From: Rugamonas rubra
GTDB lineage: Bacteria; Pseudomonadota; Gammaproteobacteria; Burkholderiales; Burkholderiaceae_D
Assembly (NCBI RefSeq): GCF_900114705.1
Contig: NZ_FOTW01000007.1
Location: 1 to 64,000 of the forward strand
Length of the DNA stretch: 64,000 nt
Reading direction: 5' to 3'
Part shown: positions 47,915-58,331 of the stretch, in pieces
How the letters are laid out: each line of letters begins with the position of its first letter
Numbering within the stretch: position 1 is the stretch's first letter
Notes under the pieces: model-generated
What the model was told of the DNA's origin: nothing
Seen by the model: only the letters and a program-made list of their open reading frames with translations
Database searches by the model: none
Position numbers and translations under genes: made by a program

Positions 47915-48985
47915 ATGAAAAAATCTTTAGTGGCTCTGGCACTCCTCGGCGCATTCGCCGGTGCGCAGGCACAATCGTCCGTGACGATCTACGGCACCCT
48001 CGACGCGGGTGTGAGCAAGAAGACCGGCACCACCGCCGCCATCGGCAAGCGCGACAACAACAAGCTCGGCTTCAAGGGCGTCGAGGACCTGGGCAACGGC
48101 CTGAAGGCCCTGTTCCAACTGGAAATCCGCTACGAGCCGGACACCGGCACGCTGGAAAGCGGCACCCGTCCGCTGTTCCAGGGCCAGAGCCGGGTCGGCC
48201 TGCAGGGCGGCTTCGGTACCGTGCGCCTGGGCCGCGGCCTGACCGCCTTCCAAGAGTCGATCACCGCCTTCGAACCATGGAACGGCCTGCCTAGCGTGGC
48301 CGGCTTCCAGACCGACCTGCAAGTGGCCGGCTACGCCACCGCCTTCGGCTCCGGTTCCGACCCGCTCGGCCCTGCCGGCAACTCGGGCAACCGCATGTCG
48401 AACGCCCTGTTCTACAACACCCCTGTCTTCAGCGGCTTCCAGCTGAACGCCACCCTCGGCACCAAGGAAAACGGCGGCAGCGCCAGCGCCATCCAGGGCC
48501 GCAACCCGGTCGGCACCCCGGCCCAGTACCTGGTCGGTTCCGACGCCAGCGCCAACCCGTACTCGCTGTCGGGCACCTACAACAACGGTCCGTTCGCCGC
48601 CATGGCCGCCTACGAGCGCAACGCGGTCGAGACCAAGGTCTGGTCGGTGGCCGCCTCGGTGGTGCCGGTGACCGGCCTGAAACTGATGGCCTCCTACCAG
48701 AAGCAGGACCAGGAACACACCAAGCCGGTCAACGGCGAGACCAAGTCCTGGGTGATCGGCGCCAACTACACCACCGGCCCGGGCAAGATCCTCGCCGGTT
48801 ATGGCCAGAAGACCCCGGACGGCGTGATCAAGACCAAGGAAATCTCGCTCGGCTACGAGTACAACCTGTCGGCCCGCAGCTACGTCTACATCGAAGCGTC
48901 GAACCGCAAGCAGCCGGCCGCCGGCTCGACCACGGTCGACACCTCGGTCAACTTCTACGGTCTCGGCATCCACCACAACTTCTAA
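47915..48985 (+). CDS. Outer membrane porin (Gram-negative trimeric type), first copy
   Basis: The 356-residue porin has a signal peptide MKKSLVALALLGAFAGAQAQ followed by SSVTIYGTLDAGV, the usual mature start of Burkholderiales porins. RLGFKGVEDLGNGLKALFQ-type strands and a terminal Phe (IHHNF) required for BamA assembly are present. Codon use is strongly biased, as expected for an abundant protein. It ends 31 bases before an excellent intrinsic terminator. A second porin follows on the same strand. Confidence 0.93.
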   Translation: MKKSLVALALLGAFAGAQAQSSVTIYGTLDAGVSKKTGTTAAIGKRDNNKLGFKGVEDLGNGLKALFQLEIRYEPDTGTLESGTRPLFQGQSRVGLQGGFGTVRLGRGLTAFQESITAFEPWNGLPSVAGFQTDLQVAGYATAFGSGSDPLGPAGNSGNRMSNALFYNTPVFSGFQLNATLGTKENGGSASAIQGRNPVGTPAQYLVGSDASANPYSLSGTYNNGPFAAMAAYERNAVETKVWSVAASVVPVTGLKLMASYQKQDQEHTKPVNGETKSWVIGANYTTGPGKILAGYGQKTPDGVIKTKEISLGYEYNLSARSYVYIEASNRKQPAAGSTTVDTSVNFYGLGIHHNF

Positions 48986-49016
48986 GCCACAGCGGCCACG
49001 CGATGGCATGAGGACA

Positions 49017-49049
49017 AGCGGACATGGGCGACCATGTCCGCTTTTTTTT
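49017..49049 (+). terminator. Intrinsic terminator of the first porin
   Basis: A perfect 11-bp stem AGCGGACATGG/CCATGTCCGCT has loop GCGA and a run of 7-8 T. Confidence 0.95.
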
Positions 49050-49261
49050 GCGCGTTTGGTCGCGCCGCCGCCACCGCGCGCCGGCGTGGTCGGATAGGAC
49101 GCACTTTGTTTGAATCCGATGGAATTGTGTTTTTTTCGCAACCTTGGCGCCGCCGGCTGTTTGGCGTTCTGTACAAGCCGGGGGAAGGATGTCATATTCG
49201 ATATGCGCCGAATTAGTACGGACGTTCGCTTTTAAAGAAAACAGATAAAACTGGAGACAGC

Positions 49262-50557
49262 ATGAATACAAAAATCCTCGCAGGTGTCATCGCGGCGTGT
49301 TTCGCCGCCCCGGCCTTCGCGCAATCGAGCGTGGTGATCTACGGCATCGCCGACGCCGGCCTGATGTACGTCAACAACGGCGGCAACGACGCCCGTACCA
49401 AGCTGGTCAGCGGCATCGCCGACGGCTCCCGCCTGGGCTTCAAGGGCACCGAGGATATCGGCGGCGGCTACAAGGCCATCTTCAACCTCGAGGCGCGGGT
49501 CGAGCTCGACAACGGCAAGCAACAGGCCGGCAACCTGTCGACCAACCAGGGCTTCGCGCTGACCAAGGGCCTGGCCTTCACCGTGCCGGCCGCCGCCGGC
49601 GGACCGGCCATGGCGGCCAAGCTGCTGGCCGGCGTGCAGGGCGCGCTGCAACCGAATCCCAACGTCAACATCAACGGCGCGCTGTTCGACCGCACCTCGA
49701 TGGTCGGCCTGGTCACCCCGGTCGGCGCCGTGCTGCTGGGCCGCATGTACACGCCGGGCTACGAGGTGTTCAACAACGCCGACGTGTTCGAGTCGGGCAC
49801 GGCGGCCGGCTGGGGCGGCATCGTCGGCGGCACCGGCGGCCTGCTCACGGCCGGCATCGCGATCCGCTCCGACAAGGCGCTGCAGTACCGCGCCGAACTG
49901 CCCAACGGCATCGGCGTGTCGCTGTTGTACGGCACCGAGAAGTCCGGCTACGTCGGCATGGACAAGCGCTCCTGGGGCGCCAACCTGCGCTACCGCGGCA
50001 ACGGCTGGGACCTGGGCGCGGCGCACAACTACGGCACCGACCAGGTCGGCGCGCGCGGCCTGGTGACCACCACCGTCGGCGGCTCCTACGCGGTCGACAA
50101 CTGGAAGCTGTTCGCCGGCTACCACCAGCAGAAGAACGAGAACTCGGTGATCATCCGCTTCGCCGCCGACACGCTGGCGCCGACCTTCGCCAACTTCGGC
50201 CCGGCGCTCGGCCCGGTGCTGGCCGGCCAGCTCAACACCGCGCTGCGGCGCACCTTCTACCTCGACGCGGCCAGCTACCAGCTGGGCTTCCACTACCGCG
50301 TCGGCGCCGGCCGCGTGATGGCCTCGGTGGTGCGGCAGAACGACAAGGGACCGTCCAACAGCGACGCCACCCAGTTCGGCCTGGGCTACGACTACAACCT
50401 GTCGAAGCGCACCGACATCTACTCGATCGTCGCCTACATCAAGAACCAGAACGACGGCCAGTACGCCATCGGCGCGGCCAGCGCCTCGGGCGGCTTCACC
50501 GCCCGCCCGGGCATGGCGAGCAAGGGCGTGCAGATCGGCATGCGCCACCGCTTCTAG
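49262..50557 (+). CDS. Outer membrane porin (Gram-negative trimeric type), second copy
   Basis: The 431-residue porin has signal peptide MNTKILAGVIAACFAAPAFA and mature start QSSVVIYGIADAGL. GFKGTEDIGGGYKAIFNLE is the usual strand, and the C-terminus RHRF carries the final Phe. It is longer than the first porin; extra loops lie around residues 105-130 (AAGGPAMAAKLLAGVQG) and 285-320. GGAGAC lies before the ATG. Both porins have their own terminators, so they are separate units. Solute specificity is unknown. Confidence 0.93.
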   Translation: MNTKILAGVIAACFAAPAFAQSSVVIYGIADAGLMYVNNGGNDARTKLVSGIADGSRLGFKGTEDIGGGYKAIFNLEARVELDNGKQQAGNLSTNQGFALTKGLAFTVPAAAGGPAMAAKLLAGVQGALQPNPNVNINGALFDRTSMVGLVTPVGAVLLGRMYTPGYEVFNNADVFESGTAAGWGGIVGGTGGLLTAGIAIRSDKALQYRAELPNGIGVSLLYGTEKSGYVGMDKRSWGANLRYRGNGWDLGAAHNYGTDQVGARGLVTTTVGGSYAVDNWKLFAGYHQQKNENSVIIRFAADTLAPTFANFGPALGPVLAGQLNTALRRTFYLDAASYQLGFHYRVGAGRVMASVVRQNDKGPSNSDATQFGLGYDYNLSKRTDIYSIVAYIKNQNDGQYAIGAASASGGFTARPGMASKGVQIGMRHRF

Positions 50558-50600
50558 ACGGCGGCAAACCGGCCGGCGCAGCCGCGCCGGCCGCCCATTC

Positions 50601-50623
50601 GACGCCCGCGGGCGTCGTTTTTA
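50601..50623 (+). terminator. Intrinsic terminator of the second porin
   Basis: GACGCCC/GGGCGTC is followed by GTTTTTATT. A second GC-rich hairpin (GGCCGGCGC/GCGCCGGCC) lies just before it. Confidence 0.85.
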
Positions 50624-50646
50624 TTTCCGCGGCGGGGCGCGCGCGG

Positions 50647-50675
50647 TTAGCAGTTCGGCCGCGCTCAGGTAAAAT
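50647..50675 (+). promoter_or_regulatory. Probable promoter of the DUF484-xerC genes
   Basis: TTAGCA and TAAAAT are spaced by 17 bases, 49 bases before the DUF484 start. Confidence 0.5.
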
Positions 50676-50723
50676 GCCTGTTGCCGGCCCTCCCCTTTTG
50701 TATTTTTTCACACGACACGCTCA

Positions 50724-51395
50724 ATGACCGCTCCACTGGACTCCCACATCGTCGCCCAATACCTGACCGAACATCCGCAATTTTTCGAGGAGCACGCCGG
50801 CCTGCTGGGCGACATCAAGCTGTCCAGCCCGGTGACCGGGCGCACCCTGTCGCTGCAGGAGCGGCAGATGGAAGTGATGCGCGAGAAGTACCGGGCGCTC
50901 GAGCTGCGCATGGCCGACCTGCGCCGCCTGGCCAGCGAGAACGAGGCGATCGCCAACAAGTTCCACCTGTGGACCCGGGTCCTGCTCGAGGCCGAGGACG
51001 TCGGCTCGCTGCCGCACGCCGTCGTCGACGGCCTGAAGAACAGCTTCGACGTGCCCCAGGTCACCCTGCGCATCTGGAACACCGACCCGCTGTACGCCGG
51101 CGAGTGGTTCGTCGCCGGCGTCTCCGACGACGCCCGCCTGTTCGCCAGCGGCCTGCAGGCGCCCTACTGCGGCAACAACAACGACTTCGAGGCGGTGCGC
51201 TGGCTGGCCGAGCCGGGCGCCGTCAGCTCGACCGTGATGATCCCGCTGCGCAAGCCGGGCAGCAAGGGCGCCGCCTTCGGCCTGCTGGTGCTCGGCTCGG
51301 CCGACCCGGCCCGCTTCACCGCGCTGATGGCCACCGACTTCCTGGTCCACATCGGCCAGACCAGCAGCACCGCGCTGGCGCCGCTGCTGGCCTAG
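50724..51395 (+). CDS. DUF484 family protein
   Basis: The 223-residue protein belongs to the GAF-like DUF484 family that commonly sits between dapF and xerC. It begins with a helical region ([20 protein letters not shown]), has a long helix with [17 protein letters not shown], and a GAF-like core ([42 protein letters not shown]). The biochemical role is not known to me. xerC starts 25 bases downstream. Confidence 0.9.
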   Translation: MTAPLDSHIVAQYLTEHPQFFEEHAGLLGDIKLSSPVTGRTLSLQERQMEVMREKYRALELRMADLRRLASENEAIANKFHLWTRVLLEAEDVGSLPHAVVDGLKNSFDVPQVTLRIWNTDPLYAGEWFVAGVSDDARLFASGLQAPYCGNNNDFEAVRWLAEPGAVSSTVMIPLRKPGSKGAAFGLLVLGSADPARFTALMATDFLVHIGQTSSTALAPLLA

Positions 51396-51420
51396 TCCAC
51401 CCTCCCCGCACACCGCCGCC

Positions 51421-52374
51421 ATGGACGCCGCGCCCGGCAAGCAGGAACCGATCGCCGCCTACCTGCTGCAGCTGGCGACCCAGCGCAAGCTGTCCAGGCA
51501 CACCCTGGCCGCCTACGGCCGCGACCTGCGCGAGCTGGCCGCCCTGAGCGGCGACACCGCCTGGGCCGCGCTGGGCCAGGCCGAGATCCGCCGGCTGGCC
51601 GCCAAACTGCACGGGCGCGAACTGGAGCCGCGCTCGATCGCCCGCAAGCTGTCGAGCTGGCGCGGCTTCTTCGACTGGCTGGGGCGCCACGGCGCGCTGG
51701 CCGCCAATCCGGTCGACGGCGTGCGCGCGCCCAAGCGCGCCAAAACGCTGCCGCGCGCGCTGTCGGTCGACGACGCCGTGCACCTGGTGGCGGCGCCGGC
51801 CCGGCCGCGCGCCGGCGCCGCCGCCGAGCCGGCCGCGCTGTGCGACCAGGCCATGTTCGAGCTGTTGTATTCGAGCGGCCTGCGGGTCGCCGAGCTGTGC
51901 GGCCTGGACCTGCAGCACCGCAAGGCCGACGCCGCCGGCCCGGCCTCGTTGGGCTGGCTGGACCGCGACGGCGCCGAGGTGGTGGTCACCGGCAAGGGCG
52001 ACAAGATGCGCCGCGTGCCGGTCGGCGCCGCCGCGCTGGCCGCGCTGGCCGCCTGGATCGCCGTGCGGCCGGCGCCGGCCGACGGCTCGGCGGCGCTGTT
52101 CCTCAACCAGCGCGGCTTGCGCGTCTCGCCGCGCGTGGTGCAGCTGCGCCTGCAGGCCCACGCCGTGGCCAGCGGCGCGCCGGTGCACGTCCACCCGCAC
52201 ATGCTGCGCCACTCCTTCGCCTCGCACCTGCTGCAATCGTCGGGCGACCTGCGCGCCGTGCAGGACATGCTGGGCCACGCCAGCATCAGCTCGACCCAGG
52301 TCTACACGGCGCTCGACTTCCAGCACCTGGCCCAGGTCTACGACCAGGCCCATCCGCGCGCCAAGATCAAATAG
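51421..52374 (+). CDS. xerC: Tyrosine recombinase XerC
   Basis: XerC with XerD resolves chromosome dimers at dif during division. The 317-residue protein has the SAM-like N-terminal core-binding domain ([19 protein letters not shown]) and the catalytic domain with Arg in [13 protein letters not shown], Lys in [21 protein letters not shown] (HxxR), [12 protein letters not shown] (final His and the Tyr nucleophile). It follows DUF484, as in many proteobacteria; this context favours XerC over XerD. Confidence 0.93.
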   Translation: MDAAPGKQEPIAAYLLQLATQRKLSRHTLAAYGRDLRELAALSGDTAWAALGQAEIRRLAAKLHGRELEPRSIARKLSSWRGFFDWLGRHGALAANPVDGVRAPKRAKTLPRALSVDDAVHLVAAPARPRAGAAAEPAALCDQAMFELLYSSGLRVAELCGLDLQHRKADAAGPASLGWLDRDGAEVVVTGKGDKMRRVPVGAAALAALAAWIAVRPAPADGSAALFLNQRGLRVSPRVVQLRLQAHAVASGAPVHVHPHMLRHSFASHLLQSSGDLRAVQDMLGHASISSTQVYTALDFQHLAQVYDQAHPRAKIK

Positions 52375-52430
52375 GCGGCAAACAAGGGCGGGCCGCGGCG
52401 GCGCCGCTTGACCCCGCTCAAACGGGCGAT

Positions 52431-52460
52431 TTGCAACCGTTTGTGAAATTCCGGCATAAT
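52431..52460 (+). promoter_or_regulatory. Probable promoter of the CobW-type gene
   Basis: TTGCAA, 18 bases, CATAAT; ends 66 bases before the ATG at 52527. No clear Zur box was seen. Confidence 0.5.
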
Positions 52461-52526
52461 CGACCGGATTCGGCCTCGGCGCGCGCCAGCGGCCGCCGCC
52501 GCCCTCTCACCTGTATCGGCAAGCAC

Positions 52527-53618
52527 ATGGCATTGATTCCAACCACCATCCTGACCGGCTTCCTCGGCGCCGGCAAGACCACCCTGCTCAACCGCATCCT
52601 GCAAGAGCCGCATGGCATGCGCATCGCCGTCATCGAGAACGAGTTCGGCCAGGAAAACATCGACAACGAGATCCTGCTCAAGGACAGCAACGAGCAGATC
52701 GTCGAGATGAACAACGGCTGCATCTGCTGCACCGTGCGCGGCGACTTGATCGTCGCGCTGACCGGGCTGGCGCGCCGCCGCGCCGCCGGCGAGCTGCAGT
52801 TCGACCGCGTCGTCATCGAGACCACCGGCCTGGCCAACCCCGGCCCGGTGGCGCAGACCTTCTTCGTCGACGAGGAGGTGGGCAGCTACTATATGCTCGA
52901 CGCCGTGCTCACCGTGGTCGACGCGCGCCACGCCATGGCCCAGCTCGACGAGCACGAGGAGGCCCAGCGCCAGGTCGGTTTCGCCGACCGCCTGCTGCTG
53001 TCGAAGACCGACCTGGTCGACGCCGACACGCTGGCCGCGCTGACCCGCCGCCTGAAACGCATCAACCCGCGCGCGCCGATCGGCCGGGCCGACTTCGGCC
53101 GCACGCCGCTGAACGAGGTGCTCGACCTGCGCGGCTTCAACCTGAACGAGAAGCTGGAGCTGGACCCGGACTTCCTCGCCACCGAGGCCGCCCAGGTGCA
53201 CGACCACGAGCACCCGCACGCGCACGAACATGCGCACGAACACGGCCACGAGGGCCACGACCACGCCCCCGGCGAGCCTTGCGACCACCCCGCCCACAAC
53301 CACCACCACGCCGGCCACAGCGACGAGATCGCCGCCTTCGTCTTCAAGAGCAGCCGGCCGTTCGACAGCGCCCGCCTCGACGAGTTCCTCGGCGGCCTGG
53401 TGCAGGTCTACGGTCCGCGCATGCTGCGCTACAAGGGCGTGCTGCTGATGCAAGGCGCCGAGCGCAAGGTGGTGTTCCAGGGCGTGCACCAGCTGATGGG
53501 CAGCGACCTGGGCGCCAAATGGGGCGAAAGCGAGGAGCGTGGCAGCAAAATGGTGTTTATTGGTAAAAATCTACCGAAAGACATCTTTATTCGCGGTTTG
53601 GAACAGTGTTTGGTATAA
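52527..53618 (+). CDS. CobW/COG0523-type GTPase with His-rich metal-binding linker
   Basis: The 363-residue protein is a G3E GTPase of the CobW/YjiA/ZNG group, which deliver metals to client proteins. Walker A is GFLGAGKTT (residue 11), the metal-binding CICC lies in NNGCICCTVRGDL, and the guanine motif is SKTD. Residues about 228-270 form a linker of repeated His with Glu, Asp and Ala, typical of zinc handling. The C-terminal CobW_C domain is complete. No Zur operator could be recognised. dksA, in its zinc-free form, is the next gene on this strand. Confidence 0.9.
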   Translation: MALIPTTILTGFLGAGKTTLLNRILQEPHGMRIAVIENEFGQENIDNEILLKDSNEQIVEMNNGCICCTVRGDLIVALTGLARRRAAGELQFDRVVIETTGLANPGPVAQTFFVDEEVGSYYMLDAVLTVVDARHAMAQLDEHEEAQRQVGFADRLLLSKTDLVDADTLAALTRRLKRINPRAPIGRADFGRTPLNEVLDLRGFNLNEKLELDPDFLATEAAQVHDHEHPHAHEHAHEHGHEGHDHAPGEPCDHPAHNHHHAGHSDEIAAFVFKSSRPFDSARLDEFLGGLVQVYGPRMLRYKGVLLMQGAERKVVFQGVHQLMGSDLGAKWGESEERGSKMVFIGKNLPKDIFIRGLEQCLV

Positions 53619-54055
53619 ACTATCCGGGTTTTGCGGGGCCCCGCCCCATTCGCACCGGCAGGATCGCTTTGCCCGCCGCCGCATATTTCCGGCGCGACAA
53701 CAAATCGAGATGGCAATATGCGGCAAAGCGTGCCAAAATCAGCCAGGCTAACGGCGCGCCCATCGGCGGCCGACGCCCTGCCTGATCCGGCCGCACGGCG
53801 GCAACGACGGCGACGCGGACCGCGACGCGCGCAAGCGCCAACCGAGGCCGGCAGCGGCCGGTCCCCCATGTCAGCCAGCACGGGCGGGCGCCAGTGGCGC
53901 CCACCAGGACGAAACGAAAAAAGTTGCCAAAGAAGTAAGTGGAGGAACATCCGGCAAGCTCGGCAGTGCCAAAGCGGATACCGGTACAGTGGACGGCACA
54001 GCGCCGCGCCGCTGATCAATTTGAAAACTCTGTCGTATCGAAGGTAAGCGAAGTG
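53619..54055. other. 437-base region between the CobW-type gene and dksA
   Basis: No gene I trust. It holds an imperfect inverted repeat: CGCTTTGCC...CCGCATATT (from 53665) against AATATGCGGCAAAGCG (to 53730). Further purine-rich DNA leads to the dksA ribosome site (AAGG at 54041). It may be a structured dksA leader; no promoter could be fixed. Confidence 0.5.
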
Positions 54056-54502
54056 ATGACTAAAACTAATAAATCGACCCCCGCCGGCACCGACCACGTC
54101 CTGACCGAAGAAGAAATTCTCAAGATGGACGAGAAGGACTACATGAACCCGGCGCAAATGGCTTTCTTCAAGGCGAAGCTGCAAACCCTTGAAAAAGAAT
54201 TGTTGAAGAACGCCGGCGAGACCACCGAGCATCTGCGCGAAACCGTGCTGGTGCCGGACCCGGCCGACCGCGCCACGATCGAGGAAGAGCACGCACTGGA
54301 ACTGCGCACCCGCGACCGTGAACGCAAACTGTTGAAAAAAGTGCAGCAATCGATCGCCGCCATCGACGCCAACGACTACGGCTGGTGCGAAGAGACCGGC
54401 GAGCCGATCGGCATCCCGCGCCTGATCGCCCGTCCGACCGCGACGCTGTCGCTGGAGGCGCAGCAGCGCCGCGAACTGAAGCAAAAGCTGTACGGCGACT
54501 AA
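54056..54502 (+). CDS. dksA: RNA polymerase-binding transcription factor DksA, zinc-free type
   Basis: DksA binds the RNA polymerase secondary channel and, with ppGpp, resets transcription in the stringent response. The 148-residue protein has the coiled-coil region with the tip ADRATIEEEHALELRTRDRE (the DxxDxA tip reads DPADRA) and a C-terminal finger. That finger reads WCEETGEPIGIPRLIARPTA and then LSLEAQ: only the first of four zinc cysteines is left, so it should fold without zinc. ATG at 54056; longer frames upstream are not supported. A perfect terminator follows. Confidence 0.93.
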   Translation: MTKTNKSTPAGTDHVLTEEEILKMDEKDYMNPAQMAFFKAKLQTLEKELLKNAGETTEHLRETVLVPDPADRATIEEEHALELRTRDRERKLLKKVQQSIAAIDANDYGWCEETGEPIGIPRLIARPTATLSLEAQQRRELKQKLYGD

Positions 54503-54526
54503 GCAGCCCGCCCCGGCCACACAAGA

Positions 54527-54560
54527 AAAGCACGCGACCCCGGTCGGCGTGCTTTTTTTT
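54527..54560 (+). terminator. Intrinsic terminator of dksA
   Basis: Stem AAGCACGC/GCGTGCTT is followed by eight T, 25 bases after the stop. Confidence 0.93.
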
Positions 54561-54632
54561 CGTGCGGGAGAAAGCGCCCTTGGGCTACACTGGAAGCGCG
54601 GCGCTCCCGCCCGCGCAACGACGGGGAAAGAC

Positions 54633-55976
54633 TTGGGCTTGTTCTCGCTCTTCAAGAAAAACGCCAGGCCGGCGGCCGGCGCCGCCAAGGCCGAGGCCGA
54701 GGCCGAGCCCGACGCCCGCCTGGCCGCCGACAGCGAGGCGCTGCGGCACAACAGCCAGGCGCTGCAGCGCGACATCGCCCGCGCCACGGCGATGAAGATC
54801 GACGCCATCGAGTCGGCCATGGAGCTCGACATCTTCGCCGAGGCCGACGCCGAGCCGGCCTGGCGCGGCCGGCCGCGGCCGGCCGCCGGCGCCGCCAACG
54901 GCTGCGCCGGGGCCGGCGACGGCGCCACCCTGCCCCTGCTCGAGCAGCACAGCACCGCGCTGCTGGGCGGCGCCGAGCTGCCGGCCGCGCCGCCGCACAG
55001 CGCGCCGGTGGTCGAGGAGAGCGCCATCCTGTACGCCAACGGCCAGGCCGAGCTGGCCGAGCAGATGCTGCAGGCCAGCCTGGCGGCGCAGGCCGGCGCC
55101 GAGCCGGGCCAGCGCGACCGCACCGTCTGGTGGCTGCTGTTCGACCTGTACCAGCTGGGCGGCCGCCAGGAGCGCTTCGACGACCTGTCGATCGACTACG
55201 CCAGCGTGTTCGAGACCTCGCCGCCGGCCTGGCGCGCGGCGGCGCCGGCCGCCGCCTGGGCCGGCGTGGCGCCGGGCGCGGTGCTGGCCGGCCCGCTCGA
55301 CCAGCGCCTCGCGCCGCAACTGGAGCGGCTGGCCGCGCTGGCCAAGGGCGGCGGCCCGCTGCGCCTCGAGCTGGGCGGGCTGGAGGCGGCCACGGCGGCC
55401 GGCTGCGCCCTGCTGCTGCCGGCCCTGCGCGCGCTGCAGGCGGGCGGGCGCGAGCTGGTGGTCACCGGCGCCGCCGAGCTGGCCGGCCGGCTGCGCGCCC
55501 CGCTGCGGGTCGGCCAGCGCGACGACGGCGCCGCGCCCTGGTTGCTGCTGCTCGAACTGCTGCAGCTGCTGGGCCGCGAAAAGGACTTCGAGGAGTGCGC
55601 CATGGACTACTGCGTCACCTTCGAGGTGTCGCCGCCGTCCTACGCGGCGGCGCCCAAGGTGGCCACCGCCGCGCCCCAACCCAGCGCCGCCGCCGCCGAG
55701 CGCTTCGTGCTGCCGGCCCTGGTCGGCGGCGCCGATGCCGCCGCCCTGCTGGCGGCCGTGCGCGGCTACGCCGAGGGCCGTGGCGGCCTGGTGTTCGACT
55801 GTTCGCGCCTGGCGCGCATCGAGTTCGGCGCCGCCCACCAGTTGGTGGCGGCGCTGCAGGCGCTGGCGGCGGCCGGCAAGAAGCTCGAGCTGCGCGATCT
55901 GAACCACCCGGTGGCGGCGCTGCTGCGCCTGCTCGGCTGCGCCGACATCGCCAAGATCTACCCGCACCGCTATTGA
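54633..55976 (+). CDS. Tandem TPR-like/STAS-like domain protein
   Basis: The 447-residue protein starts at a TTG with GGGGAAAG upstream; an earlier frame would read back through the dksA terminator. After an Ala/Glu-rich head come two repeats of a module: a helical pair ([20 protein letters not shown]... then VFETSPPAW; and [20 protein letters not shown]... then FEVSPPSY) followed by a STAS-like domain (about 245-320 and 365-445). Only the second has a clear STAS strand-helix core ([20 protein letters not shown]). STAS domains often bind partner switch kinases. Function unknown. Directly upstream of hslVU; not obviously cotranscribed. Confidence 0.7.
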   Translation: MGLFSLFKKNARPAAGAAKAEAEAEPDARLAADSEALRHNSQALQRDIARATAMKIDAIESAMELDIFAEADAEPAWRGRPRPAAGAANGCAGAGDGATLPLLEQHSTALLGGAELPAAPPHSAPVVEESAILYANGQAELAEQMLQASLAAQAGAEPGQRDRTVWWLLFDLYQLGGRQERFDDLSIDYASVFETSPPAWRAAAPAAAWAGVAPGAVLAGPLDQRLAPQLERLAALAKGGGPLRLELGGLEAATAAGCALLLPALRALQAGGRELVVTGAAELAGRLRAPLRVGQRDDGAAPWLLLLELLQLLGREKDFEECAMDYCVTFEVSPPSYAAAPKVATAAPQPSAAAAERFVLPALVGGADAAALLAAVRGYAEGRGGLVFDCSRLARIEFGAAHQLVAALQALAAAGKKLELRDLNHPVAALLRLLGCADIAKIYPHRY

Positions 55977-56018
55977 GCCATCGGCTTGTTGGTTTTTCGA
56001 CACGACGGCGGCGCACGC

Positions 56019-56046
56019 CTTGCAATCGCCGCCGGCAACCCCAAAT
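56019..56046 (+). promoter_or_regulatory. Sigma32-like heat-shock promoter of hslVU
   Basis: CTTGCAA, 13 bases, CCCCAAAT: a close match to the sigma32 consensus CTTGAAA/CCCCATNT, 42 bases before the hslV ATG. Confidence 0.7.
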
Positions 56047-56087
56047 CGGTCTGATCGGCAGCAATCCGTTTTCTCTGAGAGGCAACT

Positions 56088-56624
56088 ATGGAACAATTTC
56101 ACGGCACCACCATCCTCTGCGTGCGGCGCGGCAAGCAAGTGGCGCTGGGCGGCGACGGCCAGGTGACGCTGGGCAACATCGTCATGAAGGGCACGGCGCG
56201 CAAGGTGCGCAAGCTGTACCAGGGCAAGGTGCTGGTCGGCTTCGCCGGCGGCACGGCCGACGCCTTCACCCTGCTCGACCGCTTCGAGGGCAAGCTGGAG
56301 AAGCACCAGGGCAACCTGCTGCGCGCCTCGGTCGAGCTGGCCAAGGACTGGCGCACCGACCGCGTGTTGCGCCGCCTCGAGGCGATGTTGCTGGTGGCCG
56401 ACAGCGAGTCGACCCTGGTGATCACCGGCAACGGCGACGTGCTCGAGCCGGAGGACGGCGTCGGCGCCATCGGCTCGGGCGGCAGCTACGCCCAGTCGGC
56501 CGCCATCGCGCTGGCGCAGAACACGGAACTGGCGCCGGCCGACATCGTCAAAAAATCGTTGACCATCGCCGGCCAGCTGTGCATCTACACCAATATGTCG
56601 CACATCATCGAAACGCTGGACTGA
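56088..56624 (+). CDS. hslV: ATP-dependent protease HslVU, peptidase subunit
   Basis: HslV is the threonine protease chamber of the HslVU complex. The 178-residue protein has the nucleophile Thr after Gly in [12 protein letters not shown] (residue 7 of the frame, so a short propeptide of about six residues is removed), GDGQVTLG, and [24 protein letters not shown] lies before the ATG. hslU follows 35 bases downstream and a sigma32-like promoter precedes. Confidence 0.96.
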   Translation: MEQFHGTTILCVRRGKQVALGGDGQVTLGNIVMKGTARKVRKLYQGKVLVGFAGGTADAFTLLDRFEGKLEKHQGNLLRASVELAKDWRTDRVLRRLEAMLLVADSESTLVITGNGDVLEPEDGVGAIGSGGSYAQSAAIALAQNTELAPADIVKKSLTIAGQLCIYTNMSHIIETLD

Positions 56625-56659
56625 GCGCCCCGACCACAACCCATTTTGCAGGCAGCCCC

Positions 56660-58000
<1,341 letters not shown>

Positions 58001-58012
58001 GGGGGGAGCGGC

Positions 58013-58213
58013 ATGGCCAACAAGGCACTGGCGACGCGGCAGAAGATGCAGTTCCGCGTCGAACCCTCGCAAAAGCCGCGCAACCCGGTGGCCATCGCCG
58101 CCAAGGCGCGCGCCGGCGGCGCCGGGCCGCACGCCAAGCCGCCGGGCAGCACCCGCCAGGCCGCCAAGCGGGCGCTGGCCAAGGCCGGCCTGACGCCGGA
58201 GGACGAGGGCTAG
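58013..58213 (+). CDS. Small basic protein, function unknown
   Basis: The 66-residue protein is rich in Lys, Arg, Ala and Pro (MANKALATRQKMQFRVEPSQ at the start). GGGGGGAG lies before the ATG and it begins 12 bases after hslU, so it is likely the third gene of the hslVU operon. It has no signal, no membrane span and no recognised domain; nucleic-acid binding is possible by charge. It ends just before a long hairpin. Confidence 0.65.
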   Translation: MANKALATRQKMQFRVEPSQKPRNPVAIAAKARAGGAGPHAKPPGSTRQAAKRALAKAGLTPEDEG

Positions 58214-58230
58214 GGGCCGGGGGCCGGCCA

Positions 58231-58269
58231 CAACGCAACAAGCGCGCCGATGGCGCGCTTGTTGCGTTG
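58231..58269. terminator. 18-bp perfect hairpin after the hslVU operon
   Basis: CAACGCAACAAGCGCGCC pairs with its exact complement across a 3-base loop, between convergent genes. No T-run follows on either strand, so it may be a Rho-aided or bidirectional 3' end. Confidence 0.7.
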
Positions 58270-58331
58270 CGGGGGACCTTCAGCGGGCGCCGGGTATGGC
58301 GCCCGCTCTCAGGTGATGGTGGGGCCGGCGC

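Noticed and set aside
53631..54047. A plus-strand frame of 138 codons before dksA
   Set aside because: Composition is Arg/Pro/Ala noise, there is no ribosome site, and it overlaps the inverted repeat.
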